Part shown: piece by piece, positions 10,499-18,780 of the stretch | Layout of the letters: each line of letters opens with the position of its first letter | Position numbering within the stretch: position 1 is the stretch's first letter | NCBI RefSeq assembly: GCF_021029445.1 | Contig: NZ_CP072610.1 | Location: 1,054,001-1,118,000 of the forward strand | Source: Pseudomonas wenzhouensis | GTDB taxonomy: Bacteria; Pseudomonadota; Gammaproteobacteria; Pseudomonadales; Pseudomonadaceae | Direction of reading: 5' to 3' | DNA: 64,000 nucleotides | Position numbers and translations under genes: made by a program | Notes under the pieces: model-generated | What the model was told of the DNA's origin: nothing | What the model saw: only the letters and a program-made list of their open reading frames with translations | Databases searched by the model: none

Positions 10499-11279
10499 TG
10501 CGCCGGTCGGCGTGTTCGATTCCGGCGTCGGCGGCCTGTCGGTGCTGCGCGAGATTCGCCAACTGCTGCCCAACGAGTCGCTGCTTTACGTCGCCGACAG
10601 CGGTCATGTGCCTTATGGCGAAAAAAACCCGGAATACATTCGCGAACGCTGCGTGCTGATCACCGAACACTTGCTGGCACAGGGTGCCAAGGCGCTGGTG
10701 CTGGCCTGCAACACGGCGACGGCTGCGGCTGGTGCCGAGTTGCGCGAGCGCTATCCGCATTTGCCCATCGTCGGTATGGAGCCTGCGGTAAAGCCGGCAG
10801 CGGCGGCCACGCGCAGTGGTGTGGTCGGTGTGCTGGCGACTACCGGCACGCTGAAGAGCGCGCGATTTGCCGCGCTGCTCGACCGCTTCGCCAACGATGT
10901 GCGGGTGGTCACCCAGCCATGCCCGGGGCTGGTTGAGTGCATCGAGTCGGGTGAGTTGCAGGCACCGGCTACGCGTGAGTTGCTGCACGGTTACGTGGCG
11001 CCGCTGATGGCCGAGGGCTGCGACACACTGATTCTTGGCTGCACTCACTATCCTTTCCTACGCCCGTTATTGGGCGAGCTGGTACCACCGTCGGTGACAC
11101 TCATCGATACCGGTGCGGCGGTCGCGCGGCAGTTGCAGCGGTTGCTCGCGCAGCATGACCTGCTGGCAGCGCAAGCGGCGCAGCCGACGCGCTACTGGAG
11201 CAGTGGCAATACGGCGCAACTTTGCCGAGTGTTGCCGATTTTGTTAGGTGAACGCGCCGACGTGCTCCCAATACATTGA
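10488..11279 (+). CDS. murI: Glutamate racemase
   Basis: MurI interconverts L- and D-glutamate for peptidoglycan. The 263-residue protein starts [20 protein letters not shown] and has both catalytic-cysteine blocks, [10 protein letters not shown] and [12 protein letters not shown] 12 nt upstream would add four residues; I prefer the ATG. It overlaps moeB by 11 bp and ends the hemA operon. Confidence 0.95.
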   Translation: MPSNAPVGVFDSGVGGLSVLREIRQLLPNESLLYVADSGHVPYGEKNPEYIRERCVLITEHLLAQGAKALVLACNTATAAAGAELRERYPHLPIVGMEPAVKPAAAATRSGVVGVLATTGTLKSARFAALLDRFANDVRVVTQPCPGLVECIESGELQAPATRELLHGYVAPLMAEGCDTLILGCTHYPFLRPLLGELVPPSVTLIDTGAAVARQLQRLLAQHDLLAAQAAQPTRYWSSGNTAQLCRVLPILLGERADVLPIH

Positions 11280-11296
11280 AATTTTTTCCACTCAAG

Positions 11297-11316
11297 CTAT
11301 TCAAGTTATCGAATAG
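11297..11316. promoter_or_regulatory. Inverted repeat CTATTC-N8-GAATAG upstream of pagL
   Basis: A perfect 6-bp palindrome with an 8-nt spacer lies 55 nt before the pagL ATG within an AT-rich stretch. It could be an operator; the binding protein is unknown. Confidence 0.4.
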
Positions 11317-11370
11317 TTCTATATTTTTGTAACGGCCTGATAAAAACCTCCCGCTATAAAGGAATGACTC

Positions 11371-11886
11371 ATGAAGAAGTTGTATGCCTTTGCTGCAGCT
11401 ACAGCCCTGACGTTCGGAACGCTGGGCGCTGCGCAGGCTGCGGATGTGACCGCAGCCATTGGTCAGACTGGCGACTCCACCATGGTGTATCGTCTGGGCG
11501 CGCAGTGGGACTGGAACCATAGCTGGCTGGAAAGCAGCTACGGCCGTCTGACCGGTTATTGGGATTTGGGCTACACCTTCTGGGATGGCGACAAGACAGC
11601 CAGTAATCACAGCCTCTCCTTCGCTCCGGTATTCGTCTATGAGTTCGCCGGTCAGAACGTGCGTCCCTATATCGAGGCAGGCATCGGTGTTGCCGCTTTC
11701 TCCAGCACCGAGCTGGAAAGCAATGACCTGGGTTCGTCCTTCCAGTTCGAGGATCGCCTGGGTGTGGGGCTGCGCTTCGCCGGCCAGGAAATCGGTCTGC
11801 GTGCCATCCACTATTCCAATGCCGGTATCAAGAAGCCCAACGATGGCGTCGAGGCTTACACCGTGCATTACCGCATGAGCTTCTGA
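11371..11886 (+). CDS. pagL: Lipid A 3-O-deacylase PagL
   Basis: PagL is an outer-membrane beta-barrel that removes the 3-O-acyl chain from lipid A. The 171-residue precursor has a signal peptide ending AAQAA, barrel strands with alternating aromatics, and the catalytic group in RAIHYSNAG (His147, Ser149) with Glu161 in GVEAYTVHY. The overall pattern closely follows P. aeruginosa PagL. It follows murI, as in that species, behind a separate AT-rich promoter region. Confidence 0.93.
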   Translation: MKKLYAFAAATALTFGTLGAAQAADVTAAIGQTGDSTMVYRLGAQWDWNHSWLESSYGRLTGYWDLGYTFWDGDKTASNHSLSFAPVFVYEFAGQNVRPYIEAGIGVAAFSSTELESNDLGSSFQFEDRLGVGLRFAGQEIGLRAIHYSNAGIKKPNDGVEAYTVHYRMSF

Positions 11887-11909
11887 ACAGTCATTGACAT
11901 GGCTATGAA

Positions 11910-11940
11910 GAAATCGCCCCTCTACGCGAGGGGCGATTTC
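11910..11940. terminator. Bidirectional terminator between pagL and a LysR gene
   Basis: A perfect 13-bp stem (GAAATCGCCCCTC and its complement) with a TACGC loop is flanked by GTTT on one side and CTTC on the other. It separates two convergent genes and can serve both. Confidence 0.9.
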
Positions 11941-11954
11941 GTTTCAGATGGTGC

Positions 11955-12815
11955 TTAGATCATCGGGTCCCAGCGCTGCGACCAGTCCGTGTCCTCGGCG
12001 ATGATTCCGCGCAGTAGATCGAACGCCTGCTGCAGCACTACCGAGTCGCGCTCGCGGGAATACACCAGGTAGGTCGGGTAGCTGAACTCGGGTGCGCGCG
12101 GCACGCGTTTGAGCACCTTCTTGTCCAGGTAGCTCTGCACCACTCGCGTGCGGAAGTAGCCAGAACCGCCGTGCTCGAGAATGTACTGAAGAGCCAGCGG
12201 CCCGAGGTTGAACGATACTGGCGCCTTTGCCCGATCCGGTAGCGCGCTGTCATGCTGCAGGCGGAAGGCCTCGCCCCAGTCGACGTACACATAGGGTTCG
12301 GGATTCTTCGCGCGTACCAGGATCAGCTTTTCTTCCAGCAACTGCTCCACCTGCATGCCCGGCCAGTAGTTCGGCTGATAAACCAAGGCTGCATCGAGCA
12401 CGCCCAGTTCAAGCTGACGCAGCAGCTCCTGACCTGCGCCGATATGGGAGTGCACGGCGTACTGGTCGATATGGGTGCGGATGCGGCTGACCCAGCGCAG
12501 CATCAACGGGTTGCACAGACTGACCTCGCCGCCGATGTGGATGACGTTGTGATAGCCGTCCGGTAGCGGCAGGTCGCGCTGCGCTGCCTCCCAGGTTTGC
12601 AGTATCTGATTGGCGTAGGCGACGAAGGCTTCGCCGTCGGCCGTTAGCTTGGCCCCGGCTCGGTTGCGTACGAACAGCGTACAGTTGAGGTGGCCTTCGA
12701 GCTTCTGGATGCGCGCCGTAACGGCCGTCTGGGTAACGTGCAGGCGTTCGGCGGCGGCGATGAAGCTGCCGCTGCGAACGATTTCCAGAAAGGTGCGAGT
12801 CAGATCGATGTCCAT
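11955..12815 (-). CDS. LysR-family transcriptional regulator
   Basis: The 286-residue protein has an N-terminal winged HTH (residues 1-60; SFIAAAERLHVTQTAVTARIQ) followed by a LysR substrate-binding domain with segments such as VIHIGGEVSL and LVYQPNYWPG. The effector and targets are not evident, because the nearest genes are convergent pagL and a distant HPP gene on the same strand. The stretch upstream of its start (12816-13086) holds a repeat element rather than a divergent target. Confidence 0.85.
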   Translation of the reverse strand: MDIDLTRTFLEIVRSGSFIAAAERLHVTQTAVTARIQKLEGHLNCTLFVRNRAGAKLTADGEAFVAYANQILQTWEAAQRDLPLPDGYHNVIHIGGEVSLCNPLMLRWVSRIRTHIDQYAVHSHIGAGQELLRQLELGVLDAALVYQPNYWPGMQVEQLLEEKLILVRAKNPEPYVYVDWGEAFRLQHDSALPDRAKAPVSFNLGPLALQYILEHGGSGYFRTRVVQSYLDKKVLKRVPRAPEFSYPTYLVYSRERDSVVLQQAFDLLRGIIAEDTDWSQRWDPMI

Positions 12816-12925
12816 GTCGTGGCAGGGCTCAGCAAGCGGGCAGACGGGTAGTGTAAGGGCTGCTCTGGCACTTTTCGATGAGCAGCCGCATTTGGGGCAA
12901 CGAGCTTGAGTCGCAGTATGGGGGC

Positions 12926-13067
12926 TTCTAAAAACGTAGGCGAGGCAGCCAGCGTAAGGCCAAAAAAGCGAAAAAGCGGAGTTTACGAGCTGTTAATGAG
13001 TATTTTGATCGGACTCGCGCACGAGCTTTTTTAACGCAGCGATGGCAACGCAGGTAGTTTTTAGAGG
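12926..13067. repeat. MITE-like dispersed element, copy 1
   Basis: This element is bounded by TCTAAAAAC and its complement GTTTTTAGA and carries the core GGAGTTTACGAGCTGTTAATGAG in which TTTAC and GTAAA face each other. Related cores and similar end sequences occur at 27799-27980 (opposite orientation) and 56039-56202. It has no coding capacity and fills most of the gap between the LysR and HPP genes. Confidence 0.65.
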
Positions 13068-13086
13068 TGTCCAGTAGGTCGTCGTC

Positions 13087-14220
13087 TCAATCGAAGTGGG
13101 CCAAAAGATCTCGTTGCAGCGCAGCAATCACGTCAGTCTGGGTGATGATGCCCACCAGTTTCTCGTTCTCCAGTACCGGCAGGCAGTGCAGGCCGCGATC
13201 AGATAACACTCCGATCAGGTCGACGACATGCGTATCGACATCGGTGCAGCGTACCGGGCTGCTCATCAGCTCGCCCAGGCGCGGGCGAGGGCGTCGTTTG
13301 AATAGGCCAAGGCGCTTGGCCGGGCGGTGATGCAAAGGGGCGATCAGGTCGCTGAGGCTGACGATGCCGACCAGTTGCTGATTATGGTCGAGGATTGGTA
13401 GCGCCTTGAGGTGGTGGTGGCGCAGCAGGTGCAGGCCCTGTTTGATGCTGGTTCCTGGCGTGGCGCAGATCAGGTCGCGTGACATCACCTGGCCGGCACG
13501 GATATCGCCCATGCTGCGGCGCAGCGCATAGCGCTCGGTGCTTTTGACGATCATCGCCAGGTCTTCGCGAGTCACGTCGACGAAGGCGCCGAGTTCGTCG
13601 AGCGCCTGGTCGAGGTCGGTATCGCGGATGCCCACGCGCTCGCCGGGCAACGGGTCGCGGGTATGGTGTGCATCGGCTGCTGGCGCAGTCTGGCGTGGGT
13701 AGTGCATGCCGGTGAGGTTGTTATAGATCAGAGCACTGCTCAGCAGGCCCAGCGCGGCGATCACCACCGTCATGGCAGGGTGCCAGGCGGGTATACCCGG
13801 TGCCACGGGCGCGAATACGACGCAGAAGGCGATGGCACCGCCTGGCGGGTGCAGGCAACGCAGCGGGCACATCAGCAAAAGGCTCAGGCCTATCGCCAGG
13901 GCAGCGCCAAGCAGGCTGTGATCGAGCAGATGACCGACCAGCACACCGACCAGCGTGGCGCACAGATAGCTGCCGAGGATCGACCAGGGTTGCGTCAGTG
14001 CGCCCGAAGAGACGGCGAACAGCAGTACCGCTGAGGCGGCCAGCGGGCCGGAGAAGTGCACGGCCAGCTGCGGGCCGAAAAGCTGGACGCATAGCCAGGT
14101 GGTGAAGACAAAACCCAGGCTGGCGCCGAGTGCCGCGCGCAGCCATTCGCGTGGCCGCGTGTGTGGAGCCTCGGGGAGAAAGGCGATGCACCATTGGTGC
14201 AGGCGTGATGGTGTGTTCAT
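13087..14220 (-). CDS. HPP-family membrane protein with two CBS domains
   Basis: The 377-residue protein has an N-terminal integral-membrane HPP domain (residues about 20-165, four to five hydrophobic segments, signature CLHPPGGAIAF) and, after a linker, two CBS modules (about 240-300 and 315-375; VMSRDLICATPGTSIKQGL and LMSSPVRCTDVDTHVVDL). CBS pairs usually bind adenosine nucleotides and gate transport. Some HPP proteins have been linked to nitrite uptake, but the substrate here is unknown. A terminator lies just upstream, so it has its own promoter. Confidence 0.88.
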   Translation of the reverse strand: MNTPSRLHQWCIAFLPEAPHTRPREWLRAALGASLGFVFTTWLCVQLFGPQLAVHFSGPLAASAVLLFAVSSGALTQPWSILGSYLCATLVGVLVGHLLDHSLLGAALAIGLSLLLMCPLRCLHPPGGAIAFCVVFAPVAPGIPAWHPAMTVVIAALGLLSSALIYNNLTGMHYPRQTAPAADAHHTRDPLPGERVGIRDTDLDQALDELGAFVDVTREDLAMIVKSTERYALRRSMGDIRAGQVMSRDLICATPGTSIKQGLHLLRHHHLKALPILDHNQQLVGIVSLSDLIAPLHHRPAKRLGLFKRRPRPRLGELMSSPVRCTDVDTHVVDLIGVLSDRGLHCLPVLENEKLVGIITQTDVIAALQRDLLAHFD

Positions 14221-14239
14221 GGTATCCGGTCAAAAAAAG

Positions 14240-14265
14240 AGGGCTCTTCACTACTGAAAAGCCCT
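14240..14265 (-). terminator. Rho-independent terminator of the ccoN unit
   Basis: On the minus strand 11-nt arms AGGGCTTTTCA/TGAAGAGCCCT (one mismatch, 4-nt loop) are followed by C and seven T. It closes the ccoN-small-protein transcript and isolates the HPP gene. Confidence 0.88.
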
Positions 14266-14316
14266 GAGGGTGCCGCAAGCGGCACTTCTGGACGCCCGTC
14301 CGTGGGCGAAGGAACG

Positions 14317-14544
14317 TCAAGCGAGCAGAGACTCTTCGGTCGGATTGCCGGGCTCTTCGAGTGGCTGCGTGGTGACCTTGCAAGGGCGGCCCGTGGCTTG
14401 CGTCATGCGCGCCGCCGCTTCTGGATCGTCGGCGAAGGGCAGCAGGCTGGCCTGGTCGAGCGTCGACGGAATGCTACAGCTCAGCCAGCAACCGAGCAGG
14501 CAACCCAGCGTGGCGAGAACCGGCAGGATCAGGGCGTCAGGCAT
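14317..14544 (-). CDS. Small membrane protein paired with orphan CcoN
   Basis: This 75-residue protein starts [23 protein letters not shown], a single hydrophobic segment with three cysteines, followed by a polar tail ([14 protein letters not shown]). The ATG at 14544 overlaps the ccoN stop by 8 bp, so translation is coupled. Small single-span subunits (CcoQ) accompany cbb3 oxidases, and an accessory role is the natural inference, but I do not recognise it as a canonical CcoQ. No ccoO or ccoP is nearby. Confidence 0.75.
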   Translation of the reverse strand: MPDALILPVLATLGCLLGCWLSCSIPSTLDQASLLPFADDPEAAARMTQATGRPCKVTTQPLEEPGNPTEESLLA

Positions 14545-15988
14545 GGGCGGCGGCTCCAACATCCGGGGTGGAGGGCACGGCATCGATGCGTTCGCCGCTG
14601 CGTACCGTCAGCCAGGTGTTCCAGGCCATCAGCAGCATGCCGCTGGCGAAGACCGCCCCGCCAAGCAGGCGCACGACATAGCCGGGGTGGCTGGCTTCCA
14701 GCGCCTCGACGAAGGAGTAGGTGAGGGTGCCGTCCTCGTTCACCGCACGCCACATCAGGCCCTGAGTGATGCCGTTGACCCACATCGAGGCGATGTACAG
14801 CACAGTGCCGATGGTCGCCAGCCAGAAGTGCGCATTGATCAGGCCGACGCTATGCATCTGCGTGCGGCCATAGAGCTTGGGCAGCATGTGGTAGAGCGCG
14901 CCGATGGAGATCATCGCCACCCATCCCAGTGCTCCCGCGTGTACGTGGCCGATGGTCCAGTCGGTGTAATGGGACAGCGCGTTGACGGTCTTGATGGCCA
15001 TCATCGGGCCTTCGAAGGTGCTCATGCCGTAGAACGCCAGCGAAACGACCAGAAAGCGCAGGATTGGATCAGTGCGCAGCTTATGCCAGGCGCCGGACAG
15101 GCTCATCATGCCGTTGATCATGCCGCCCCAACTGGGCGCCAGAAGGATGACCGACATGGCCATGCCGAGGGTTTGCGCCCAGTCCGGCAGAGCGGTGTAG
15201 TGCAGGTGATGCGGGCCGGCCCAGATATACAGGGTGATGATCGCCCAGAAGTGCACGATGGACAGGCGATAGGAATAGATCGGCCGCTCGGCCTGCTTGG
15301 GCACGAAGTAATACATCATCCCCAGGAAACCTACCGAGAGGATGAAGCCGACCACGCTATGGCCGTACCACCACTGGATCATTGCATCGGTGGCGCCGGA
15401 GTACACCGAGTAGGACTTGAGCAGCGAGACTGGTTCGGCGATGTGGTTGACCACGTGCACCATGCCCGTGACGATGATGAATGCACCGTAGAACCAGTTG
15501 CCCACGTAGATGTGGCGCACCTGGCGGCGAGCGATGGTGCCGAAGAACAGGTAGGCGTAGATCAGCCACAACAGGGTGACCCACAAGGCGATCGGCCACT
15601 CCATCTCGGCATATTCCTTGGAGGAGGTGATGCCCAGCGGATAGCTGACGATCATCGCCAGCACGGCTGCCTGCCAGCCCCAGAACAGGAAGTTGGCCAG
15701 ACCGTCGGAGATGATCCGTACTCGACAGGTACGTTGCAGCACGTAGAACGAGGTGGCGAACAGCGCGCCGCCGCCGAAGGCGAAGATCACCAGATTGGTG
15801 TGGACGGGGCGGATGCGTCCGAAACTGAGCCATGGAATACCGAAGTTCAATTCGGGCCAGACCAGTTGGGCCGCGATGAATACACCCATGGCCATTCCGA
15901 GGATGCCCCAGAACAGGGTTGTGAGGGTGAAACGGCGAACGATCTCGTAGTTGTAATAGTGAGGGGCAGTCGCAAGGGTAGCCATCAT
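14537..15988 (-). CDS. ccoN: Orphan cbb3-type cytochrome c oxidase subunit I
   Basis: This 483-residue haem-copper oxidase catalytic subunit has all expected metal ligands visible: [14 protein letters not shown] (haem b), [10 protein letters not shown] (CuB), [15 protein letters not shown] (CuB pair) and [13 protein letters not shown] (haems). About 12 membrane spans reduce oxygen to water at high affinity. The genes for CcoO, CcoP and assembly factors are absent, so this must borrow partner subunits made elsewhere, as reported for the orphan CcoN3/CcoN4 isoforms of P. aeruginosa. The start is ATG 15988 or the next codon. Confidence 0.92.
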   Translation of the reverse strand: MMATLATAPHYYNYEIVRRFTLTTLFWGILGMAMGVFIAAQLVWPELNFGIPWLSFGRIRPVHTNLVIFAFGGGALFATSFYVLQRTCRVRIISDGLANFLFWGWQAAVLAMIVSYPLGITSSKEYAEMEWPIALWVTLLWLIYAYLFFGTIARRQVRHIYVGNWFYGAFIIVTGMVHVVNHIAEPVSLLKSYSVYSGATDAMIQWWYGHSVVGFILSVGFLGMMYYFVPKQAERPIYSYRLSIVHFWAIITLYIWAGPHHLHYTALPDWAQTLGMAMSVILLAPSWGGMINGMMSLSGAWHKLRTDPILRFLVVSLAFYGMSTFEGPMMAIKTVNALSHYTDWTIGHVHAGALGWVAMISIGALYHMLPKLYGRTQMHSVGLINAHFWLATIGTVLYIASMWVNGITQGLMWRAVNEDGTLTYSFVEALEASHPGYVVRLLGGAVFASGMLLMAWNTWLTVRSGERIDAVPSTPDVGAAAHA

Positions 15989-16309
15989 GATTCCGTCTTG
16001 CTGAGAAATTTCAGGCGTGCCTCTCCTTTCGCTCGTAACGGGCTGTTGGCGGGTTCGCGAGAGCGTGGCGGGGGCGAAGGAGAGAGCACCGAAAGTGTGC
16101 GGGACGGCGATGGATTCGACTAATTAATAATAAATACGCTTTTATTCTATTTTTTTGATATCAAGCCATAAAGTGCGGCCAAGCAATGCACTGGATTGGT
16201 GCTGGTGCACTGAAATGGCTCGGTGTTGAGCCAGGGTGTTCCTTCATGGTTGATCGTTATGTATTTATAGAAATGCACTTACTCAGCATTAAAATTCATA
16301 CATAAAATG
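15989..16309. promoter_or_regulatory. AT-rich leader/promoter region of ccoN
   Basis: This 321-nt gene-free stretch has two parts. Near ccoN, CTCTCCTTTCGC (16021) can pair with GCGAAGGAGAG (about 16075), enclosing CGCTC/GAGCG arms, so the leader RNA may be structured. Further upstream (about 16120-16305) the DNA is strikingly AT-rich for this genome and includes the palindrome TTGATATCAA (16155-16164), which has Anr-like half-sites without the normal 4-nt spacer. No clear Anr box is present. Confidence 0.45.
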
Positions 16310-16624
16310 TTACTGGCTGTAGGCGGTGGCAATGCCGCGCCGTTCTTCCAGGCATTCGGCGGCGCCGAGTTCGAACTCGCGGCAGATCAGCGGGCGTTGT
16401 GCGTAGATGGTGCAGCGCATGGTGTCGCGATCGAGTGCGATGCACCAGCCGTCGTCCAGGCGGCGCATGACCTCGCCACCCCAGTCATCGGTGTCGATGT
16501 AGCGCTGCGGCACGCCAGTGTCGCCGAGCAGCATCACCTCCAGCTGGCAACAGCAGGCTGCGCAGGTGCTGCAACTGATCTCGGGTTCGGTGGGCAGTTG
16601 GGTATGGGCAATGGTCTGGCTCAT
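16310..16624 (-). CDS. YkgJ-family cysteine-cluster protein
   Basis: This 104-residue protein starts MSQTIAHTQLPTEPEISC and has the YkgJ cysteine pattern: CSTCAACCC, then RCTIYAQRPLICREF and a further cysteine in GAAEC. The family is thought to bind Zn or an Fe-S cluster; its cellular role is not established. I chose the ATG at 16624, because the longer open frame to 16891 is translated repeat DNA. It lies upstream of ccoN on the same strand across a long AT-rich gap. Confidence 0.82.
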   Translation of the reverse strand: MSQTIAHTQLPTEPEISCSTCAACCCQLEVMLLGDTGVPQRYIDTDDWGGEVMRRLDDGWCIALDRDTMRCTIYAQRPLICREFELGAAECLEERRGIATAYSQ

Positions 16625-16714
16625 TGCGTGGCAGTGTACGCCATGCAGTGGATACGCGGGGGCTTGGGCTGACAAGGTGCAGCGGACAGTGCAGCAGGCC
16701 GCAAGCCGCTTTCC

Positions 16715-16972
16715 GTAGGAGCCCCGCCCCGGGGCGAAGCGTTTTTGGGCCGTGACGCCTGGTTCGCGGCGGGGCGCCGCTCCTACACACGGGCATTGGT
16801 GCTTGTCGTAGGAGCCCCGCCTCGGGGCGAAGCGTTTTGGGGCCGCGCCGCCTGGTTCGCGGCGGGGCACCGCTCCTACACGCGTGGGCATTGGTGCTTG
16901 TCGTAGGAGCCCCGCCTCGGGGCGAAGCGTTTTTGGGCGCGCCGCTTGGTTCGCAGCGGGGCGCCGCTCCTG
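16715..16972. repeat. Three-copy array of GTAGGAGC inverted-repeat units
   Basis: Three units start at 16715, 16808 and 16903 (periods 93 and 95 nt). Each begins GTAGGAGCCCCGCC, continues GGGGCGAAGCG and closes with GGCGGGGC-CGCTCCTAC, so each can fold into a long hairpin. The sequences between hairpins (GGGCATTGGTGCTTGTC) are also repeated, which shows that the array grew by tandem duplication. It fills the 361-nt gap between the YkgJ and DUF2878 genes. Confidence 0.9.
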
Positions 16973-16985
16973 CGGAGGCTAGCCG

Positions 16986-17513
16986 TCAGGCCGATTGGCG
17001 GCTGCGCAGGCTTTGTTCGTATTGCGTGCGGTAGAGTTTGGCGAAGCCGTGCAATACCGGCATCACCACCGCCCAGACGCCTGCGAAAATCGCCAGGGTC
17101 GGCCAGGTGCCCAGCGGCAGCTCGACGCCGGCGATCTTGGCGCCGCCGTAGTAGGACAGCGGCGCAGCAATCGCCCCGAGCAGGCTGCCTCGCCACCAGG
17201 GCTGAGCGGTCCAGGCCATGCAGTGATTGAGGGTGCTGGCCAACAGCAGCCAGAGCAAGGCCAGCCATAAAGGAATTAGCTGGCGCTCTTCGCCGAAGTC
17301 GAACACGCCGAGGTTGAGCAGAAAACTGTCCAGCGCGCTGCCGGCGAGAAACACGCTCAGCAGCAGTTTGCCTTCGGCCGCCCAACTGCTGATCCACAGC
17401 AGGTGCACGGCCATAATCACCGCCACGACAAGCAGCCAGGGGCTATCGCCTGCGAAGACGCAGACCAGCCAGCCAAGCTGGAACAGAAGGGCATTGGCGA
17501 TCAGCTTAGGCAT
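16986..17513 (-). CDS. DUF2878 integral membrane protein
   Basis: This 175-residue, strongly hydrophobic protein has about five membrane segments and matches the DUF2878 pattern (FQLGWLVCVFAGDSPWLL at the N-terminus, LDSFLLNLGVFDF in the middle). Its function is unknown. It is the last gene of the nine-gene photolyase/fatty-acid operon and overlaps the Cfa-like gene by 8 bp; that context suggests a membrane-lipid role. Confidence 0.82.
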   Translation of the reverse strand: MPKLIANALLFQLGWLVCVFAGDSPWLLVVAVIMAVHLLWISSWAAEGKLLLSVFLAGSALDSFLLNLGVFDFGEERQLIPLWLALLWLLLASTLNHCMAWTAQPWWRGSLLGAIAAPLSYYGGAKIAGVELPLGTWPTLAIFAGVWAVVMPVLHGFAKLYRTQYEQSLRSRQSA

Positions 17514-18780
17514 CGAAGTTTCCTAACAGAGGGGCAGGGCGGGCGCCTGGTTTGGCCAGCAGCAGTTGTGCGGTGCCAATGGTGCGTTCGAGGAAGCCGC
17601 CTTCGCAATAGCAGAGGTAGAACTCCCACAGGCGATAGAAGTAGTCGTCGTAGCCCAGTTGCTCCAGGCGCTGCCTGGCGTGGCCCAGGTTGTCGTGCCA
17701 CAGGCGCAGGGTGCGTGCGTAGTGCAGGCCGAAGTCTTCCATGTGGTGCAGGTTGAAGTCGGTATGCCGGGTGATGACATCGAGCATCTTGTGCATCGAG
17801 GGCAGCGCGCCGCCGGGGAAGATGTAGCGCTGGATGAAGTCCACCGACTTGCAGGCCTGCTCGTAGCGCTGGTCGCGAATGGTGATGGCCTGCAGCAGCA
17901 TCAGCCCGTCATCCTTGAGCAGGTGCGCGCATTGCTCGAAGTAGGTGGGCAGGAAGCGATGGCCGACGGCTTCGATCATCTCGATGGAGACCAGCTTGTC
18001 GTACTGGCCCTGGAGGTCGCGGTAGTCCTCCAGCAGCAGGGTGACGCGATCTTCCAGACCCAGCTCGCGGATACGGCGTGCGGTATGCGCATGCTGCTCG
18101 CGCGACAGCGTGGTGGTGGTCACGCGGCAGCCGTAATGCGTGGCGGCATAGATGGCCATGCTGCCCCAGCCGGTGCCGATTTCCAGCAGGTGATCGCTGG
18201 GCTGCAGGGCAAGTTTCTGGCAGATGCGTTCGAGCTTGTTGAGCTGCGCCTGTTCCAGGCTGTCTTCTGCGCTGCGGAACATGGCCGCCGAGTACATCAT
18301 GGTCGGGTCGAGGAACTGCTCGAACAGGTCGTTACCCAGGTCGTAGTGGGCGGCGATATTGCGCCGCGAACCTTGCCGGGTATTGCGATTGAGCCAGTGC
18401 AGCCCCTGGATCAACGGCCGGCCCAGACGCGCCAGGCCACCTTCCATGGCGTCCAGCACGTCGAGGTTGGCGACGAAGATGCGGATCACCGCCGTCAGAT
18501 CCGGCGTGCTCCAGTAGCCGTGGATATAGGCTTCACCCGAGCCAATCGAACCGTTGCCGGCAACCAGCCCCCAGACGGCGGGGTCATGCACGGTGATTTC
18601 GGCGCGCAGATGGGCCTGCGGGTTGCCGAAGTGCAGGCTGTCACCGGCTTCGTGGATCACCAGCAGGCCGTGATGCAGGTTCTGTAGCTGGCGCAATACG
18701 GCACGCCGCAACAGGCCGGCACCAATGCCGTTGCCACTGCGTACCAGGCTTCTGGTGGAGGTCAGGCTAGAGCTCTTCAT
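17506..18780 (-). CDS. Cfa-like SAM-dependent fatty-acyl-phospholipid methyltransferase
   Basis: The 424-residue protein has the cyclopropane-synthase architecture: an N-terminal lipid-binding region, RQGSRRNIAAHYDLGNDL, the SAM loop HLLEIGTGWGSMAIYAA and the C-terminal LERTIGTAQLLL. It would transfer a methyl or methylene group to unsaturated acyl chains in membrane phospholipid. Because it is clustered with an amine-oxidase-like flavoprotein, DUF1365 and photolyase, it may be the UfaM-type methylase of furan fatty acid synthesis rather than housekeeping Cfa; that is inference. It overlaps DUF1365 by 14 bp. Confidence 0.88.
   Translation of the reverse strand: MKSSSLTSTRSLVRSGNGIGAGLLRRAVLRQLQNLHHGLLVIHEAGDSLHFGNPQAHLRAEITVHDPAVWGLVAGNGSIGSGEAYIHGYWSTPDLTAVIRIFVANLDVLDAMEGGLARLGRPLIQGLHWLNRNTRQGSRRNIAAHYDLGNDLFEQFLDPTMMYSAAMFRSAEDSLEQAQLNKLERICQKLALQPSDHLLEIGTGWGSMAIYAATHYGCRVTTTTLSREQHAHTARRIRELGLEDRVTLLLEDYRDLQGQYDKLVSIEMIEAVGHRFLPTYFEQCAHLLKDDGLMLLQAITIRDQRYEQACKSVDFIQRYIFPGGALPSMHKMLDVITRHTDFNLHHMEDFGLHYARTLRLWHDNLGHARQRLEQLGYDDYFYRLWEFYLCYCEGGFLERTIGTAQLLLAKPGARPAPLLGNFDA

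Noticed and set aside
12816..13086. Remnant of an insertion sequence between the LysR and HPP genes
   Set aside because: No transposase-like coding segment; the region is explained by the short MITE-like repeat.
14270..16123. 617-codon plus-strand open frame
   Set aside because: Antisense to ccoN; the translation is rich in His, Asp and Gly with no domain pattern.
16155..16164. TTGATATCAA as an Anr box for ccoN
   Set aside because: The Anr/Fnr consensus needs four bases between half-sites; here there are none. Kept only as a curiosity.
16715..16972. CRISPR-like regular repeats
   Set aside because: Units are long inverted repeats with equally repeated spacers, and no cas genes are present.
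17506..18780. Plain housekeeping cyclopropane synthase
   Set aside because: Possible by sequence alone, but the overlap with DUF1365, the flavoprotein and photolyase genes argues for a specialised methylase; identity left open.
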